Shown piece after piece: positions 26,549 through 35,318 of a stretch of 64,000 nt of DNA; within the stretch, counting starts at the first letter, position 1, and each line of letters opens with the position of its first letter. Location: NCBI GenBank assembly GCA_003233055.1, contig QIKP01000048.1:1-64000 (forward strand), given 5' to 3'. Source of the stretch: Planctomycetaceae bacterium (GTDB lineage: Bacteria; Planctomycetota; Planctomycetia; Pirellulales; Lacipirellulaceae). The position numbers and the translations under genes were made by a program. The notes below the pieces were generated by a model. That model searched no databases. It saw only the letters and a list, made by a program, of their open reading frames with translations, and was not told the origin of the DNA.

Positions 26549-28012
26549 ATGCAGGAATTGTTCTCTTCGGCACTGCCTACAAGAGCCTATGGGCGTTGGG
26601 CTCGGACGGCCGCTTTCCTTTTAGTACTGGGTTCCGGAAACGCGTTGGCGATAGACGAACCGTCGCCTCTCGAAAAATCACTGGTACTGGCCCGATGGAC
26701 CGAGAGCCGGTTTGCCAAGTTTGCGGATGGCGAGCCCCTCACCATCGACGAGCAGCTCGAATCGTGGCGGCTTGCGCGCCGGCTCTCTTCCTTCAACCGC
26801 CGACTCTTGGCGGGGGAACGCGTGCCGGAGATCGTCGCAAGAGACCTCCTGAGTGAGCCGGCGACGCACCGTGGCCGGGCGGTTCGGATGACCGGTCGGG
26901 TCGTTGCGATGGAACGCCAGTCGCTAGACAGAGAAGCAAAACGGACGTTCGGCGTCGAGGCGTTTTACGAACTGCGTGTCGAGGGAGAAGGGGGAGCGTT
27001 TCTGGTGGTCACGCCCAAGATTCCGAAGGCGTGGCTCGGGATGGCGTCGTTCGATCAACCGGTCGCCTTGGTTGGCCTCTTTCTCAAAAACTGCGCCACG
27101 GACGGCGAGAATTTGCTGCCTTTTGTCGTGACGCCTCGAATCGCTTGGACTCCGATCCGCCCCGATCCTCCTCACGTGAATTTTGGGATGAGCGTCCTTG
27201 GGGCGCTGGGCGTCGACGTTGGCAAACTTGACTCAGTGCAGCAGCGCAAGCCGCTAGTCGCGGAAGACAGTGACGCTTTTTACGAGATCCTCGCCGGAAT
27301 TCGGACCATCGGTGCTCGGCAGTTACTTCGATCGGCCGTAAGGCGACTTCCTGAGCATGGTCGATTGTGGGAAGAAAAAAGAGAGGCCGCGGAAGCGTCT
27401 GGCAAGGCAAAAAGGAAGGCGTTGGCGGTGGAAGTCGTTTCGCAAGCGAAAGAGGACCGCTACTCGGTTGCCCCCTTTTTCAACGACCCTGGCAGCCACG
27501 TCGGGCAGCTTGTCACGTTCGACGGGCTCTGCCGTCGGGCCGTGAGGATCGTGCTCGACGACCCAGCAACGGTCTCAGCCACTGGCGTCGATCACTATTT
27601 TGAGCTCGATCTCTACACGGACGATTCGCAGCACCTGCCACTAGTTTTCTGCATGCTAGAGGTACCCCCAGGATTTTCTCTTGGCGAAAATCTCCACGAG
27701 CCGGTTCGAGTGGCTGGCTTTTTCTTTAAAAGTTGGCGCTACAGCACCCGACAAGCGGTCGCCGACCCGAGGAGAACTTTTCCCCTTTTCATCGGGCGGG
27801 CTCCGTTGCAGCTCGTGGAAGCGAAAGACTCTTCCCTCTGGGGCTGGGGGGCGGGGATCGGGTTTGCCGGGTTGATTGCGGCGGTCTGGTTCGCCCAATG
27901 GCGCTGGACGCGGGCGGATCGCCAGTTTGCCGCTACCACACTCACTAGACTGTCTCAGCCGGTCGAACCGCTCGACTTTTCCGAAGGGGTAAAATCCTCG
28001 GAAGGGGAGTAA
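26549..28012 (+). CDS. Membrane protein with two copies of the same novel domain
   Basis: A 487-aa protein starting two bases after the previous stop, so translationally linked. It has a signal-type segment (about residues 18-35), a first domain copy (about 93-203, with HRGRAVRMTGRVVAMER and PVALVGLFLKN), the SDAFYEILAGIR motif (241-252), a second copy (about 305-420, with GQLVTFDGLCRRAVR, LPLVFCMLEVPPGF and PVRVAGFFFKSW) and a C-terminal membrane helix (about 431-449). The three copies in the two proteins align along their length, showing internal duplication. Function unknown. Confidence 0.82.
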   Translation: MQELFSSALPTRAYGRWARTAAFLLVLGSGNALAIDEPSPLEKSLVLARWTESRFAKFADGEPLTIDEQLESWRLARRLSSFNRRLLAGERVPEIVARDLLSEPATHRGRAVRMTGRVVAMERQSLDREAKRTFGVEAFYELRVEGEGGAFLVVTPKIPKAWLGMASFDQPVALVGLFLKNCATDGENLLPFVVTPRIAWTPIRPDPPHVNFGMSVLGALGVDVGKLDSVQQRKPLVAEDSDAFYEILAGIRTIGARQLLRSAVRRLPEHGRLWEEKREAAEASGKAKRKALAVEVVSQAKEDRYSVAPFFNDPGSHVGQLVTFDGLCRRAVRIVLDDPATVSATGVDHYFELDLYTDDSQHLPLVFCMLEVPPGFSLGENLHEPVRVAGFFFKSWRYSTRQAVADPRRTFPLFIGRAPLQLVEAKDSSLWGWGAGIGFAGLIAAVWFAQWRWTRADRQFAATTLTRLSQPVEPLDFSEGVKSSEGE

Positions 28013-28104
28013 GGGGTGGCGCACCGTGTTCCGGGGGAGAGGGTTCATCTGGTGCGCGGAGTCCCCTAGAATCGTTGATAACACGATGCGATCAACCTGG
28101 CTCA

Positions 28105-28127
28105 CGGACCGCGTGGCGGTCCGGCTA
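28105..28127. repeat. Dispersed hairpin repeat, copy 2
   Basis: CGGACCGC (28105-28112) and GCGGTCCG (28116-28123) form a perfect 8-bp stem with a GTG loop. The segment 28108-28127 matches 15096-15115 (opposite strand) with one mismatch. It lies 45 bp before the sulfotransferase start. Confidence 0.6.
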
Positions 28128-28171
28128 AGGGGGGTCGTGGGTGTTGTTCCTGCAGGAACCCCTGCGCTGCG

Positions 28172-29359
28172 TTGCCGACCTTCTTACTTATGCCCCCCTC
28201 GATTTCCAACAACCCGCGTTACTCCACCGATCCAACCCATCCATGGGGCTCGCTCACGCCGCGCTTTTGGCATGGGATGCGGCTCGGCACTTGGCTCTCG
28301 CTCCTGGCGACCCGAAAAGGCCGGCTCACGCCCCGATCGATGCTTACTGCCGCCACGATCACCCCTGCCTCGGCTTTCAACTCGGCAGCGTCGGGCTGGC
28401 AGAGTCTGCGGCATGGCCGGCGGATTGATTCGCAGCCGCTGACCGAGCCGCCGCTGTTTGTATTGGGCCACTGGCGAAGTGGAACCACGCTGCTGCATGA
28501 GCTATTGATTCGCGATCCAGAGCATACTTTTCCCAACACGTATGAGTGCTTGCTACCTCACCACCACCTCGTCACACAAAAGTGGATGGCCCCCCTCACC
28601 TCGTGGCTGTTACCCAAGATGCGACCGATGGACAACGTGGCTGTCGGCTGGAACCGCCCTCAGGAAGATGAATTTGCCCTTTGCAATCTGGGCCTGCCCT
28701 CGCCCTACCTCTGCTGGGCTTTTCCCCATAACGGTCCGGTCCACTCGGAGTACCTCAACCTGCGCGAAGTACCGAAGCAGGCCCGCCGCCACTGGCAATC
28801 ATCGCTCAAACGATTCGTGAAATCGATTGCGGTGGCGCGCGATCGGCGGCTGGTCCTCAAGTCGCCTCCTCATACGGCGAGAATTCGCTGGCTCCTGGAG
28901 ATTTTCCCTGACGCAAAGTTTGTCCATATCGCGCGCGATCCGCTTACCCTTTTCCCCTCCACCGTCCGGCTCTGGAAGTCGCTCGCCGACGTACACGGCT
29001 TGCAGCCCGACCTGCCCGAATACGATTGGCTCGAAGAAGAAGTCTTACGCAACTTGGTGACCATGTACGAAGCTTACGCCGAGGACCGAGAGCGGATACC
29101 GAAGGGCCATCTTTGCGAGTTAACCTACGAAGACTTAGTGGCTGACCCCAAGCGAGAACTCCAACGTGTCTACCAAGAGATTGGTCTGGGGGATTTCTCG
29201 CGCGTTGAACGGGGTGTGGAGGACTACCTTGCCGAGACGGGCCAGTACAAAATCAATCGCTATTCCTTGCCCAAGGAGGTGGAGCACCACGTCCGGGAGC
29301 GCTGGAAGATTTACTTTGATTTGTTTGGACAGGCCGAGACAAGAAGTGAGCCAACCTAG
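28172..29359 (+). CDS. Sulfotransferase family protein
   Basis: A 395-aa protein with the PAPS-binding motifs of sulfotransferases: the 5'-phosphosulfate loop in LGHWRSGTTLLHELL and the 3'-phosphate site in IARDPLTLFPSTVRLW. It transfers sulfate from PAPS to an unknown acceptor, a glycan or lipid. Sulfotransferases and sulfatases are abundant in marine planctomycetes, which handle sulfated polysaccharides. The start may be at 28172 or at a second ATG at 28190. No neighbouring gene gives the substrate. Confidence 0.92.
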   Translation: MPTFLLMPPSISNNPRYSTDPTHPWGSLTPRFWHGMRLGTWLSLLATRKGRLTPRSMLTAATITPASAFNSAASGWQSLRHGRRIDSQPLTEPPLFVLGHWRSGTTLLHELLIRDPEHTFPNTYECLLPHHHLVTQKWMAPLTSWLLPKMRPMDNVAVGWNRPQEDEFALCNLGLPSPYLCWAFPHNGPVHSEYLNLREVPKQARRHWQSSLKRFVKSIAVARDRRLVLKSPPHTARIRWLLEIFPDAKFVHIARDPLTLFPSTVRLWKSLADVHGLQPDLPEYDWLEEEVLRNLVTMYEAYAEDRERIPKGHLCELTYEDLVADPKRELQRVYQEIGLGDFSRVERGVEDYLAETGQYKINRYSLPKEVEHHVRERWKIYFDLFGQAETRSEPT

Positions 29360-29360
29360 T

Positions 29361-29386
29361 CGACGAGGCGTAGCTCGTTGGCTATT
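29361..29386. repeat. 26-bp dispersed repeat, copy 1
   Basis: The 26 bases beginning CGACGAGGCGTAGCTCG are exactly reverse complementary to 40679-40704. The unit contains the inverted pair ACGAG/CTCGT around a 6-nt centre, so each copy can form a small hairpin. Confidence 0.75.
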
Positions 29387-29394
29387 CCCTTCTC

Positions 29395-29664
29395 GTAACG
29401 ATTCACGAGCCGAAAGAGAGCGAACCACGAATCGAAGGAATAGCCGCAGATAGAGGGTTGGTGGTTCCAGGCAACTTGTTGCATCGAGACTTCGCGTGAG
29501 AGGAGCCAAGAGGAGGAACACTAATCTTCACTAATCAAATTAGCGTCGATTAGTGCCGATTAGCGTTCTTCCATCGAACCTCTGCGCTTCTCTGCGGCCC
29601 CTTTTTTTCTTCCTTTGCGACTTTGCGTGAGACAATTCCTGCCTCGGATTCCGTGAACGGTTGC
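29395..29664. repeat. Inverted-repeat element of the GTAACCGTTCAC family
   Basis: GTAACGATTCAC (29395-29406) at the left and GTGAACGGTTGC (29653-29664) at the right are imperfect reverse complements. AACCACGAAT follows the left end as in the copy at 1068. The interior contains paired ATTAG/CTAAT units that would form a secondary hairpin. The right end is eight bases from the flhB stop codon, so it may also serve as the end of the flagellar transcript. Confidence 0.6.
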
Positions 29665-29671
29665 CTCTTCT

Positions 29672-30760
29672 CTACGCCGCGCGCCGGTCGGCTCCGGGGA
29701 TTTTCTTCCCCTTGAGTTGATAGACGTACGCCAAGACCTCGGCCACGGCGGCGAAACTGGAATCGGGCACCGGATGATTGATGTCGACTTCCTTGTAAAG
29801 GAGCCTCGCGAGGGGCTTGCGCTCGACGATCGGGACATTGTTCTCCAGTGCCAGCCGGCGAATCCGCTGCGCGAGTAGACCTGCCCCTTTGGCAACCACG
29901 ACCGGAGCGGCCATGTCGCCATGTTCGTACTTGAGTGCTATGGCCAATTCGGTTGGATTGGTAACCACCACATCGGCTTGCGGTACGGCTCCTTCCATCC
30001 GGTTCATCACCATTTGCCGTTGTACCGCCCGACGTCGGGCGATGATTTGCGGATCGCCTTGCAGGCTTTTCATCTCTTCGCGAACTTCTTGCTGTGTCAT
30101 CTTTAAATCTTGCTCATGCTTCCACTTTTGGAAAGCGAAATCGAGCAGCGCCAGTAGAAAGAGCGCCAGCCCTACCCAAAGAAGCGTCGAGAGGGCAATC
30201 CCCGAGAGGAGCGCCGCAATTTGCCCAATGTCGATCCCACCAGCGTACAGCACCTCGTTCCGATGAAACCAAAGCGTCACGCCTGCGGTGACCGCGACGA
30301 CGGCTACTTTGAGGAGTCCAAAACCGAGTCGCGAAACGCCTTGGAGCGAGAAGATTCGCTTGAACCCGCTAAGAATGCTTAGCCGTGAGAAGTCGGGCGC
30401 AAGCCGCTGAGGAACAAAAAGGAAACCGACTTGCATGACACTCACCATCGCCGCCGCAAGAGTCAGGAGCACCATGATGGGAAAAACCGCCCCGCCGACA
30501 CCGCTGATCGCCTTCTGCGCTTCAGCAAGGACGATCTGCCGATTGACGCTCAGGGTGCCGACTTCGCCCAGATTGCGTTGAAGGAGCTGCACGGTTGCGT
30601 CGACAACACGCGGCCCCATGCCCCAGAGCAGCCCGGCCGCTACAAGCAGCAGGGAGGCTGAACCGAGGTCTTGGCTGTAGGCAACTTGCCCCTTCTCGCG
30701 TGCCTGTTGGCGCCGATGGGGGGTCGCGTCGAATGATTTTTCACCAGCTTCATCGGCCAT
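29672..30760 (-). CDS. flhB: Flagellar export switch protein FlhB
   Basis: A 362-aa export-gate component with four membrane helices and a cytoplasmic domain that sets substrate specificity. The start MADEAGEKSFDATPHRRQQA is typical. The autocleavage motif is NPTE (residues 268-271, in VVTNPTELAIALKY) instead of the usual NPTH. Asn and Pro at the cleaved bond are kept. FlhB is the last gene of the long minus-strand flagellar series; fliR ends 15 bp upstream. Confidence 0.96.
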   Translation of the reverse strand: MADEAGEKSFDATPHRRQQAREKGQVAYSQDLGSASLLLVAAGLLWGMGPRVVDATVQLLQRNLGEVGTLSVNRQIVLAEAQKAISGVGGAVFPIMVLLTLAAAMVSVMQVGFLFVPQRLAPDFSRLSILSGFKRIFSLQGVSRLGFGLLKVAVVAVTAGVTLWFHRNEVLYAGGIDIGQIAALLSGIALSTLLWVGLALFLLALLDFAFQKWKHEQDLKMTQQEVREEMKSLQGDPQIIARRRAVQRQMVMNRMEGAVPQADVVVTNPTELAIALKYEHGDMAAPVVVAKGAGLLAQRIRRLALENNVPIVERKPLARLLYKEVDINHPVPDSSFAAVAEVLAYVYQLKGKKIPGADRRAA

Positions 30761-30775
30761 GGAGTCGTCGGGAGG

Positions 30776-31567
30776 CTAGCGTTCAAGGTCCAGTGGAAGA
30801 ACCACTTCTTGTAGTTGCTCCAGAGTGTCTGCGATCGGTTCTTGAAACGTCCAGGCTACTGCCCCTATCGAGATGAAGAGTGCCCCCAACGTGAGCAACG
30901 AATTCAGTCCGAAGCCAACAGCAATGACGTTGATCTGCGGGAGCGTTCGACTCACCAACCCGAGAACGAGTGTGGAGAGTAACAGGGCGATCATGATTGG
31001 AGCGGACGCCCGAAGGCCCAGATGAAAGCTCTGCTGAAGGATGCCAACGAGCACCTCCGCATAGCTCTCGCCCAGCAGGCACCGCCCGGGAGGCGCCCAT
31101 TGGAAGGTGTCCAGGAGCGCTCCCATCACCATGCGATGCCCTCCGAGGGCGACAAAAACAGCCAGCGTGACGAAGTTGAACAGCTCCGCAAAGACGGACG
31201 AACCTCCTTCAAAGGTTGGATTCGATACTTCGGCAAGGGACATGCCACTCAGTTGGCTAACCACTTGCCCCGCCACCTGGATTCCGCTGAAGAGGATTTG
31301 CATCCCAAGCCCGAGCAGCAAGCCAACGAGTATCTCGTTGACCAGGAGGCCGCCAAACGCGAAGAGATTCCACGGACTGACGTAGCTAAGGTCGGCGTAA
31401 AGCGGCATCACGAGCATCGAAACGGCGATGGCCAGCAATGCACGAACTTGGGTGGGTACGGTTTGGAGCCTGAAAATTGGCGCGGTAGCGAACAACGCGC
31501 CGATACGCCCAAGGATCAGCGTAAAGATCGCCGCCTTCGTCAGCAACATCGATTCGAGCCATTCCAT
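30776..31567 (-). CDS. fliR: Flagellar export gate protein FliR
   Basis: A 263-aa integral membrane protein with about six hydrophobic segments, part of the FliPQR core of the type III export gate. Segments such as RIGALFATAPIFRLQTVPTQ and LNEILVGLLLGLGMQILFSG-like stretches are characteristic. Gene order fliP-fliQ-fliR-flhB supports it. Normal length. Confidence 0.95.
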   Translation of the reverse strand: MEWLESMLLTKAAIFTLILGRIGALFATAPIFRLQTVPTQVRALLAIAVSMLVMPLYADLSYVSPWNLFAFGGLLVNEILVGLLLGLGMQILFSGIQVAGQVVSQLSGMSLAEVSNPTFEGGSSVFAELFNFVTLAVFVALGGHRMVMGALLDTFQWAPPGRCLLGESYAEVLVGILQQSFHLGLRASAPIMIALLLSTLVLGLVSRTLPQINVIAVGFGLNSLLTLGALFISIGAVAWTFQEPIADTLEQLQEVVLPLDLER

Positions 31568-31639
31568 GGCGATTGGCTTTCGGAGGAAGGCTGTCGGCTA
31601 GAATCTTGCTTGTTGCCGACGGCCGATAGCTAGCAACCC

Positions 31640-31906
31640 CTACAAGTAGCGGGGGATGTCGGTGAACAAATTCTGACAGTACTCGGTGAGGCGGTTGAGG
31701 AGCCAAGGGAAGGTCCATGCCATGACCAGCACCATCGCGGCGAGCTTGGGGACGAAGGCAACGGTTTGCTCTTGGATCTGTGTGAGCGCTTGCAGGAGCC
31801 CAATCAGCAGGCCGACAAACATACCGGCCAGCAGCACTGGCGCCGCGATAAACATGGCGATAATCATCGCTTCACGGCTCAGATCGATGGCGTCTTGGGG
31901 ATTCAT
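31640..31906 (-). CDS. fliQ: Flagellar export gate protein FliQ
   Basis: An 88-aa protein with two membrane helices, starting MNPQDAIDLSREAMIIAMF. AAPVLLAGMFVGLLIGLLQA and TQIQEQTVAFVPKLAAM are typical FliQ stretches. The ATG at 31906 is chosen over a longer in-frame start at 32041 because it matches the family length (about 89). It assembles with FliP and FliR in the export gate. Confidence 0.96.
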   Translation of the reverse strand: MNPQDAIDLSREAMIIAMFIAAPVLLAGMFVGLLIGLLQALTQIQEQTVAFVPKLAAMVLVMAWTFPWLLNRLTEYCQNLFTDIPRYL

Positions 31907-31989
31907 ACGAAAGCAAACGGCAAATGGCTGTGAGGGCCGAGGTTTTGTCCATGGTCCGTGGCAACGGCGACACCAACGGACTTGGGGGA

Positions 31990-32814
31990 TTACATGTAGA
32001 TTTGAAAACTCTCGAGCAACATCTGAATGACCAATCGCCATCCATCCACCAGAACGAAGAGTAGCAGCTTGAAAGGGAGCGAAATGAGGACCGGCGGAAG
32101 CATGAGCATGCCCATCGAAATCGTGATACTGGCGACCACCACGTCGAGAATCACAAACGGCAGGTAAATCTGAAATCCGATCAAGAAGGCGGTCTTCAGT
32201 TCACTGAGCATGAACGCCGGCAGAAGTGCTTGGAGAGGCACTTCACGGTCGCCCTCCGCAGCATCGTAGTAGACGTAGTTGTCAGGGAGTTCCCCCGTCT
32301 CAGGATCGAGTTCGTTCGGCATGTAGCTGAGAAAGAGCTCCACGTCGGCGTGGTTGTCGGTTCGTTCGATTTGCTGGGCCATGAAACGTCGAACCGGGGC
32401 GACGCTTTCGGTAAACGCCTCGTCGAGTCCAATCTGGCCGCTGGTGTAGGGCTCAATGCCGTTGGTATAGCTGGCGTTCCAGACCGGTGCCATTAGCAGG
32501 AGCGTGACAAACAGGGCGATCGACGTGATGACTTGGCTGGGAGGCAACTGTTGCGTGCCGAGGGCTTGCCGCAACAGGCCGAGCACCACGACGATGCGCA
32601 CGAAGCTGGTAGTCATCAGAAGTATCGCGGGGGCAAGGCTCATGATGGTGAGCATCAGCATGACTTGCAGCGTCGAACTGAGCCGCTCGGGGCTCGCCCA
32701 GTCGGTCGGTCCCCCGACCTGCTCGAAGAGCGACGATCCGGTAACCGCTTCTTGTGCGACGGCATTTCCCGAAAGGAAGAACAGCGTCGTTAATAGCACC
32801 AAGAGGCTACGCAT
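31990..32814 (-). CDS. fliP: Flagellar export gate protein FliP
   Basis: A 274-aa protein with a cleavable signal peptide ([20 protein letters not shown]) and four hydrophobic segments, as in other Fli[21 protein letters not shown] is the conserved N-terminal core and [20 protein letters not shown] the C-terminal signature. Between the second and third helices there is an acidic insertion of about 30 residues (near [20 protein letters not shown]) compared with most FliP. Its start overlaps the end of fliO by 8 bp. Confidence 0.95.
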   Translation of the reverse strand: MRSLLVLLTTLFFLSGNAVAQEAVTGSSLFEQVGGPTDWASPERLSSTLQVMLMLTIMSLAPAILLMTTSFVRIVVVLGLLRQALGTQQLPPSQVITSIALFVTLLLMAPVWNASYTNGIEPYTSGQIGLDEAFTESVAPVRRFMAQQIERTDNHADVELFLSYMPNELDPETGELPDNYVYYDAAEGDREVPLQALLPAFMLSELKTAFLIGFQIYLPFVILDVVVASITISMGMLMLPPVLISLPFKLLLFVLVDGWRLVIQMLLESFQIYM

Positions 32815-33520
32815 GCCGGCTTCCTCCCAAGAAGGCATGGGGGTCGCCGCCGAGGAATCCTTTTTCTGTCGGCTCTTTCGCAAACTTCCCGAAGACGGCG
32901 TCAAATTCCTTTTGACTACTGCCTCGATTGCCATCGCCACAGACCTCCAGCAATCGACCAACTTCTTGCGGCTCGTCAATCTCCGCAATTTTTTCGATTC
33001 CGTTAGGGGTTACCGATAGCAACACAATTTTATTGCCGACTTGCAACAAGTGCCCGAATTGGCGAGCCGCCAGCGGGACGCGACCGAGCATACGAACGGC
33101 CTCGGACGGCAAGAGGCGAGACGACCGTGGCATGCCTCGCTTTACGACCCAGGTGAATAACAAAAACAAGCCCACGACAAAAGCGAGCGCCGCGATCGCC
33201 GTGGTGGTGGAGCTGTCGGTGAGCCCGGAAAAGAGCTCTTCGCTTCGACGGCCGGAGGGGCGTGGCTCGCCATTGGCTGTCTCCTTCTTGGAACGGCTCA
33301 GTCGCAAGCGAGGAGGGCTGACCGAAGTCGCCTCGGGCGATTGGGCGCGGGCCATGAATTCGGGCGGCTTCTTTGGGCGGGAATAAGCCGACGATTCATC
33401 GACGGAGGCATGAGCCGACGGGCCGCGAGCAGGGAGCGATTCGACGCCCTCCCCTCGTACGGGCGTGCCGAAGGCAACGCTGCCGAACAGCAGGACAAAG
33501 GTAACAGCAAGAGTCCGCAT
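32807..33520 (-). CDS. fliO: Flagellar biosynthesis protein FliO
   Basis: A 237-aa protein: signal-like N-terminus ([18 protein letters not shown]), a polar low-complexity stretch, one membrane helix (about residues 105-123, [19 protein letters not shown]) and the FliO cytoplasmic domain with [20 protein letters not shown]. FliO assists FliP complex assembly. A GTG start 12 bp upstream is also possible. The 8-bp overlap with fliP implies coupling. Confidence 0.88.
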   Translation of the reverse strand: MRTLAVTFVLLFGSVAFGTPVRGEGVESLPARGPSAHASVDESSAYSRPKKPPEFMARAQSPEATSVSPPRLRLSRSKKETANGEPRPSGRRSEELFSGLTDSSTTTAIAALAFVVGLFLLFTWVVKRGMPRSSRLLPSEAVRMLGRVPLAARQFGHLLQVGNKIVLLSVTPNGIEKIAEIDEPQEVGRLLEVCGDGNRGSSQKEFDAVFGKFAKEPTEKGFLGGDPHAFLGGSRHA

Positions 33521-33857
33521 GAAATGAGTCACACCTAGCGCGAAGGGGCAGGATGAGCAGGTGCGACTTATAGGAAAAGCACTGGAGTTCGGCTAGAGCG
33601 GTTGGTGCTATCAAAGCAACTTGGCTGCAGGAACGGGGCCCCGTGGCCGTTATTCGTCGGATTCGTTCGATTCGTGGTTACTACTTTTTCCCGTGAACGG
33701 TTACGGGCTCCTTCTAAGAATCAATTTTCATGCCAGCAAGCCCGAGCTAGCAGCTGCAGCCTAAAAACGAGCCCGTTCCTGCACCCAAGCAACTTCGTGC
33801 GAGCAGGCGTCGCGACAAGGCAACGCCTTCGATTCACGGGAGCGAATCGCCAATTGG
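33521..33857. other. Gap between fliN and fliO with half repeat element
   Basis: A 337-bp break in an otherwise tight gene series. It holds a half copy of the dispersed element (33652-33704) and no gene. The gap could separate two transcription units within the flagellar series; no promoter was recognised. Confidence 0.55.
33652..33704. repeat. Half copy of the GTAACCGTTCAC element
   Basis: Three 9-bp units starting ATTCGT (ATTCGTCGG, ATTCGTTCG, ATTCGTGGT) are followed by GTGAACGGTTAC (33693-33704), identical to the right end of the element at 1068-1236. No left arm is seen nearby. Confidence 0.65.
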
Positions 33858-34514
33858 CTAAGCGCAGGCGCTGTCGCCAACGATGAGCTCCGTGATGCGA
33901 ATGCAGAAGTTGTCGTTCAAGACAAGAATTTCGCCCCGGGCGATCATTCGTCCGTTGACAAAGACGTCGACCGGATCTCCTGCTAGCTTATCGAGTGGTA
34001 CCACGGCACCACGGCGGAGGTGGAGAACGTCTTCGAGGTGCATGTGGGTACGACCGAGTTCGATCTTCAAGTCGAGCTGGACATCTCGCACCAGTTCGAG
34101 CGTGGCCGATTCGGTCGAGGCCGGGGTGCCTCCGAAATCGTTGAAGGCAAAAGGAGCCACTCCTGGCGGAAGCTCCGTTGGCTCGTCGATCGACGCAATC
34201 GCCGCCTCGGCTTGGCTCAGTAGCAGTTCGAGATCCGTTTGCGATACGGAATCGGTGACGCTGGGAGCTACCGGCGACGCACCGCCCGCAGGTTCGTTGG
34301 ACGCGGCCGCCGGATTGTCCGAGGTGGCCGCAGCAGGGCCGCCGGCCAGGAGCGCTTCGATATCGCTTTGATCCATGGCGACGTCTAACGTATCTCCCGC
34401 AGATGGAGAGTCCGACTCCGGCAGCGAAGGGGCATCCTCTGCATCGCCGGCCGCTTGTTGAGCGCCATGCAGTAGTTTTTCGATTTCGTCTTGCCCGATT
34501 TGCTCGTCGCCCAT
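33858..34514 (-). CDS. fliN: Flagellar switch protein FliN
   Basis: A 218-aa C-ring protein. The first 140 residues are acidic, low-complexity and begin with MGDEQIGQDEIEKLLHGAQQ; the DEIEKLL motif is the type used at FliM/FliY N-termini for binding CheY-P. The C-terminal SpoA domain (about 145-215) is typical (VQLDLKIELGRTHMHLEDVL, then DVFVNGRMIARGEILVLNDN). The ATG at 34514 has AAAGGA upstream. No separate fliM lies between fliL and fliN. Confidence 0.93.
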   Translation of the reverse strand: MGDEQIGQDEIEKLLHGAQQAAGDAEDAPSLPESDSPSAGDTLDVAMDQSDIEALLAGGPAAATSDNPAAASNEPAGGASPVAPSVTDSVSQTDLELLLSQAEAAIASIDEPTELPPGVAPFAFNDFGGTPASTESATLELVRDVQLDLKIELGRTHMHLEDVLHLRRGAVVPLDKLAGDPVDVFVNGRMIARGEILVLNDNFCIRITELIVGDSACA

Positions 34515-34595
34515 GGGAATCCTTTCCAATCCGTTCGTTCACTAGGCAGGCGGTGCCCCTCCTACGTCGGAGCCTTTCCTAACGCCCGGGCCGGT

Positions 34596-35177
34596 CTACC
34601 GCTCAGCAAAATTGAACTTGCTGAAGAGCACCTCTCGTACCAATGGCCGGCCCAATGCCCGATTGCTTTTCTCCAATATGCGACGTTTCAGCAACCCCAA
34701 ATTTGCGTCGCTTAGATCGGTCGCTTCGGCAGCCCCCAGTGTCATAATGACTTGTTCCCGCAAGCGGACCTTGTTGGCCTCAAATTGTTTCGTGAAATCG
34801 GCCCCTTCGTCTGCTAGCACGACGCCAAAGAGCTCGAAGTCGACAATCAGCGTCTTATCGGAGGCGGGATTGTAGCGTGTGACATTGTACTGACCGAGGT
34901 CCACCTCCATGGTTTCTTCATCCGGTGCGCTGCTCGCGTTTTCGTTGGATTCCGAATCGTCCTCAGCGAATTTCTCGCCTTTCTCCGCCGCGCCGAGTTG
35001 GCGGGCCGTCGATTCGGCGTCTTGGGCGGAGGGAAGGATCATCGAAGCGGCTACCACTTCCACCAGCACCACCACCGAGATAAAGGCGATCGCTTTGACC
35101 AGCCCCATGATGGCCGAAGGTTTCTTGACGGGAGCTTCCTCCTCGTCGGTCGTCGGTTCGGAGTTGGAGTCTGCCAT
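34596..35177 (-). CDS. fliL: Flagellar basal body-associated protein FliL
   Basis: A 193-aa protein: cytoplasmic N-terminus, one membrane helix (about residues 24-46, LVKAIAFISVVVLVEVVAAS) and a periplasmic FliL domain ending in LGRPLVREVLFSKFNFAER, the typical FliL ending. It stabilises the stator around the motor. Placed after motA-motB, as in other cluster types. Confidence 0.93.
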   Translation of the reverse strand: MADSNSEPTTDEEEAPVKKPSAIMGLVKAIAFISVVVLVEVVAASMILPSAQDAESTARQLGAAEKGEKFAEDDSESNENASSAPDEETMEVDLGQYNVTRYNPASDKTLIVDFELFGVVLADEGADFTKQFEANKVRLREQVIMTLGAAEATDLSDANLGLLKRRILEKSNRALGRPLVREVLFSKFNFAER

Positions 35178-35318
35178 GGGTCGGAAGGGGGACTTGGGTA
35201 AGGGAACGAAAGCTACTTAAACATAGTTCCTATTTTGACGCTTGCGCGGGTGAATTACAAAAAACTCTCCCCCTGTACGCCCGGCCAATCTTCGTCTGGA
35301 AGAGGGGCCGGAAGCAGG

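Larger units (their letters stand above)
29360..29671. other. Intergenic repeat cluster downstream of flhB
   Basis: 312 bp filled with repeats: a 26-bp unit shared with 40679-40704 (29361-29386), a long inverted element with ends GTAACGATTCAC and GTGAACGGTTGC (29395-29664), and inside it a stretch of CACTAATC/GATTAGTG units near 29527-29568 and a CTTTGCG-type stretch near 29610-29630. No gene is visible. Confidence 0.65.
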
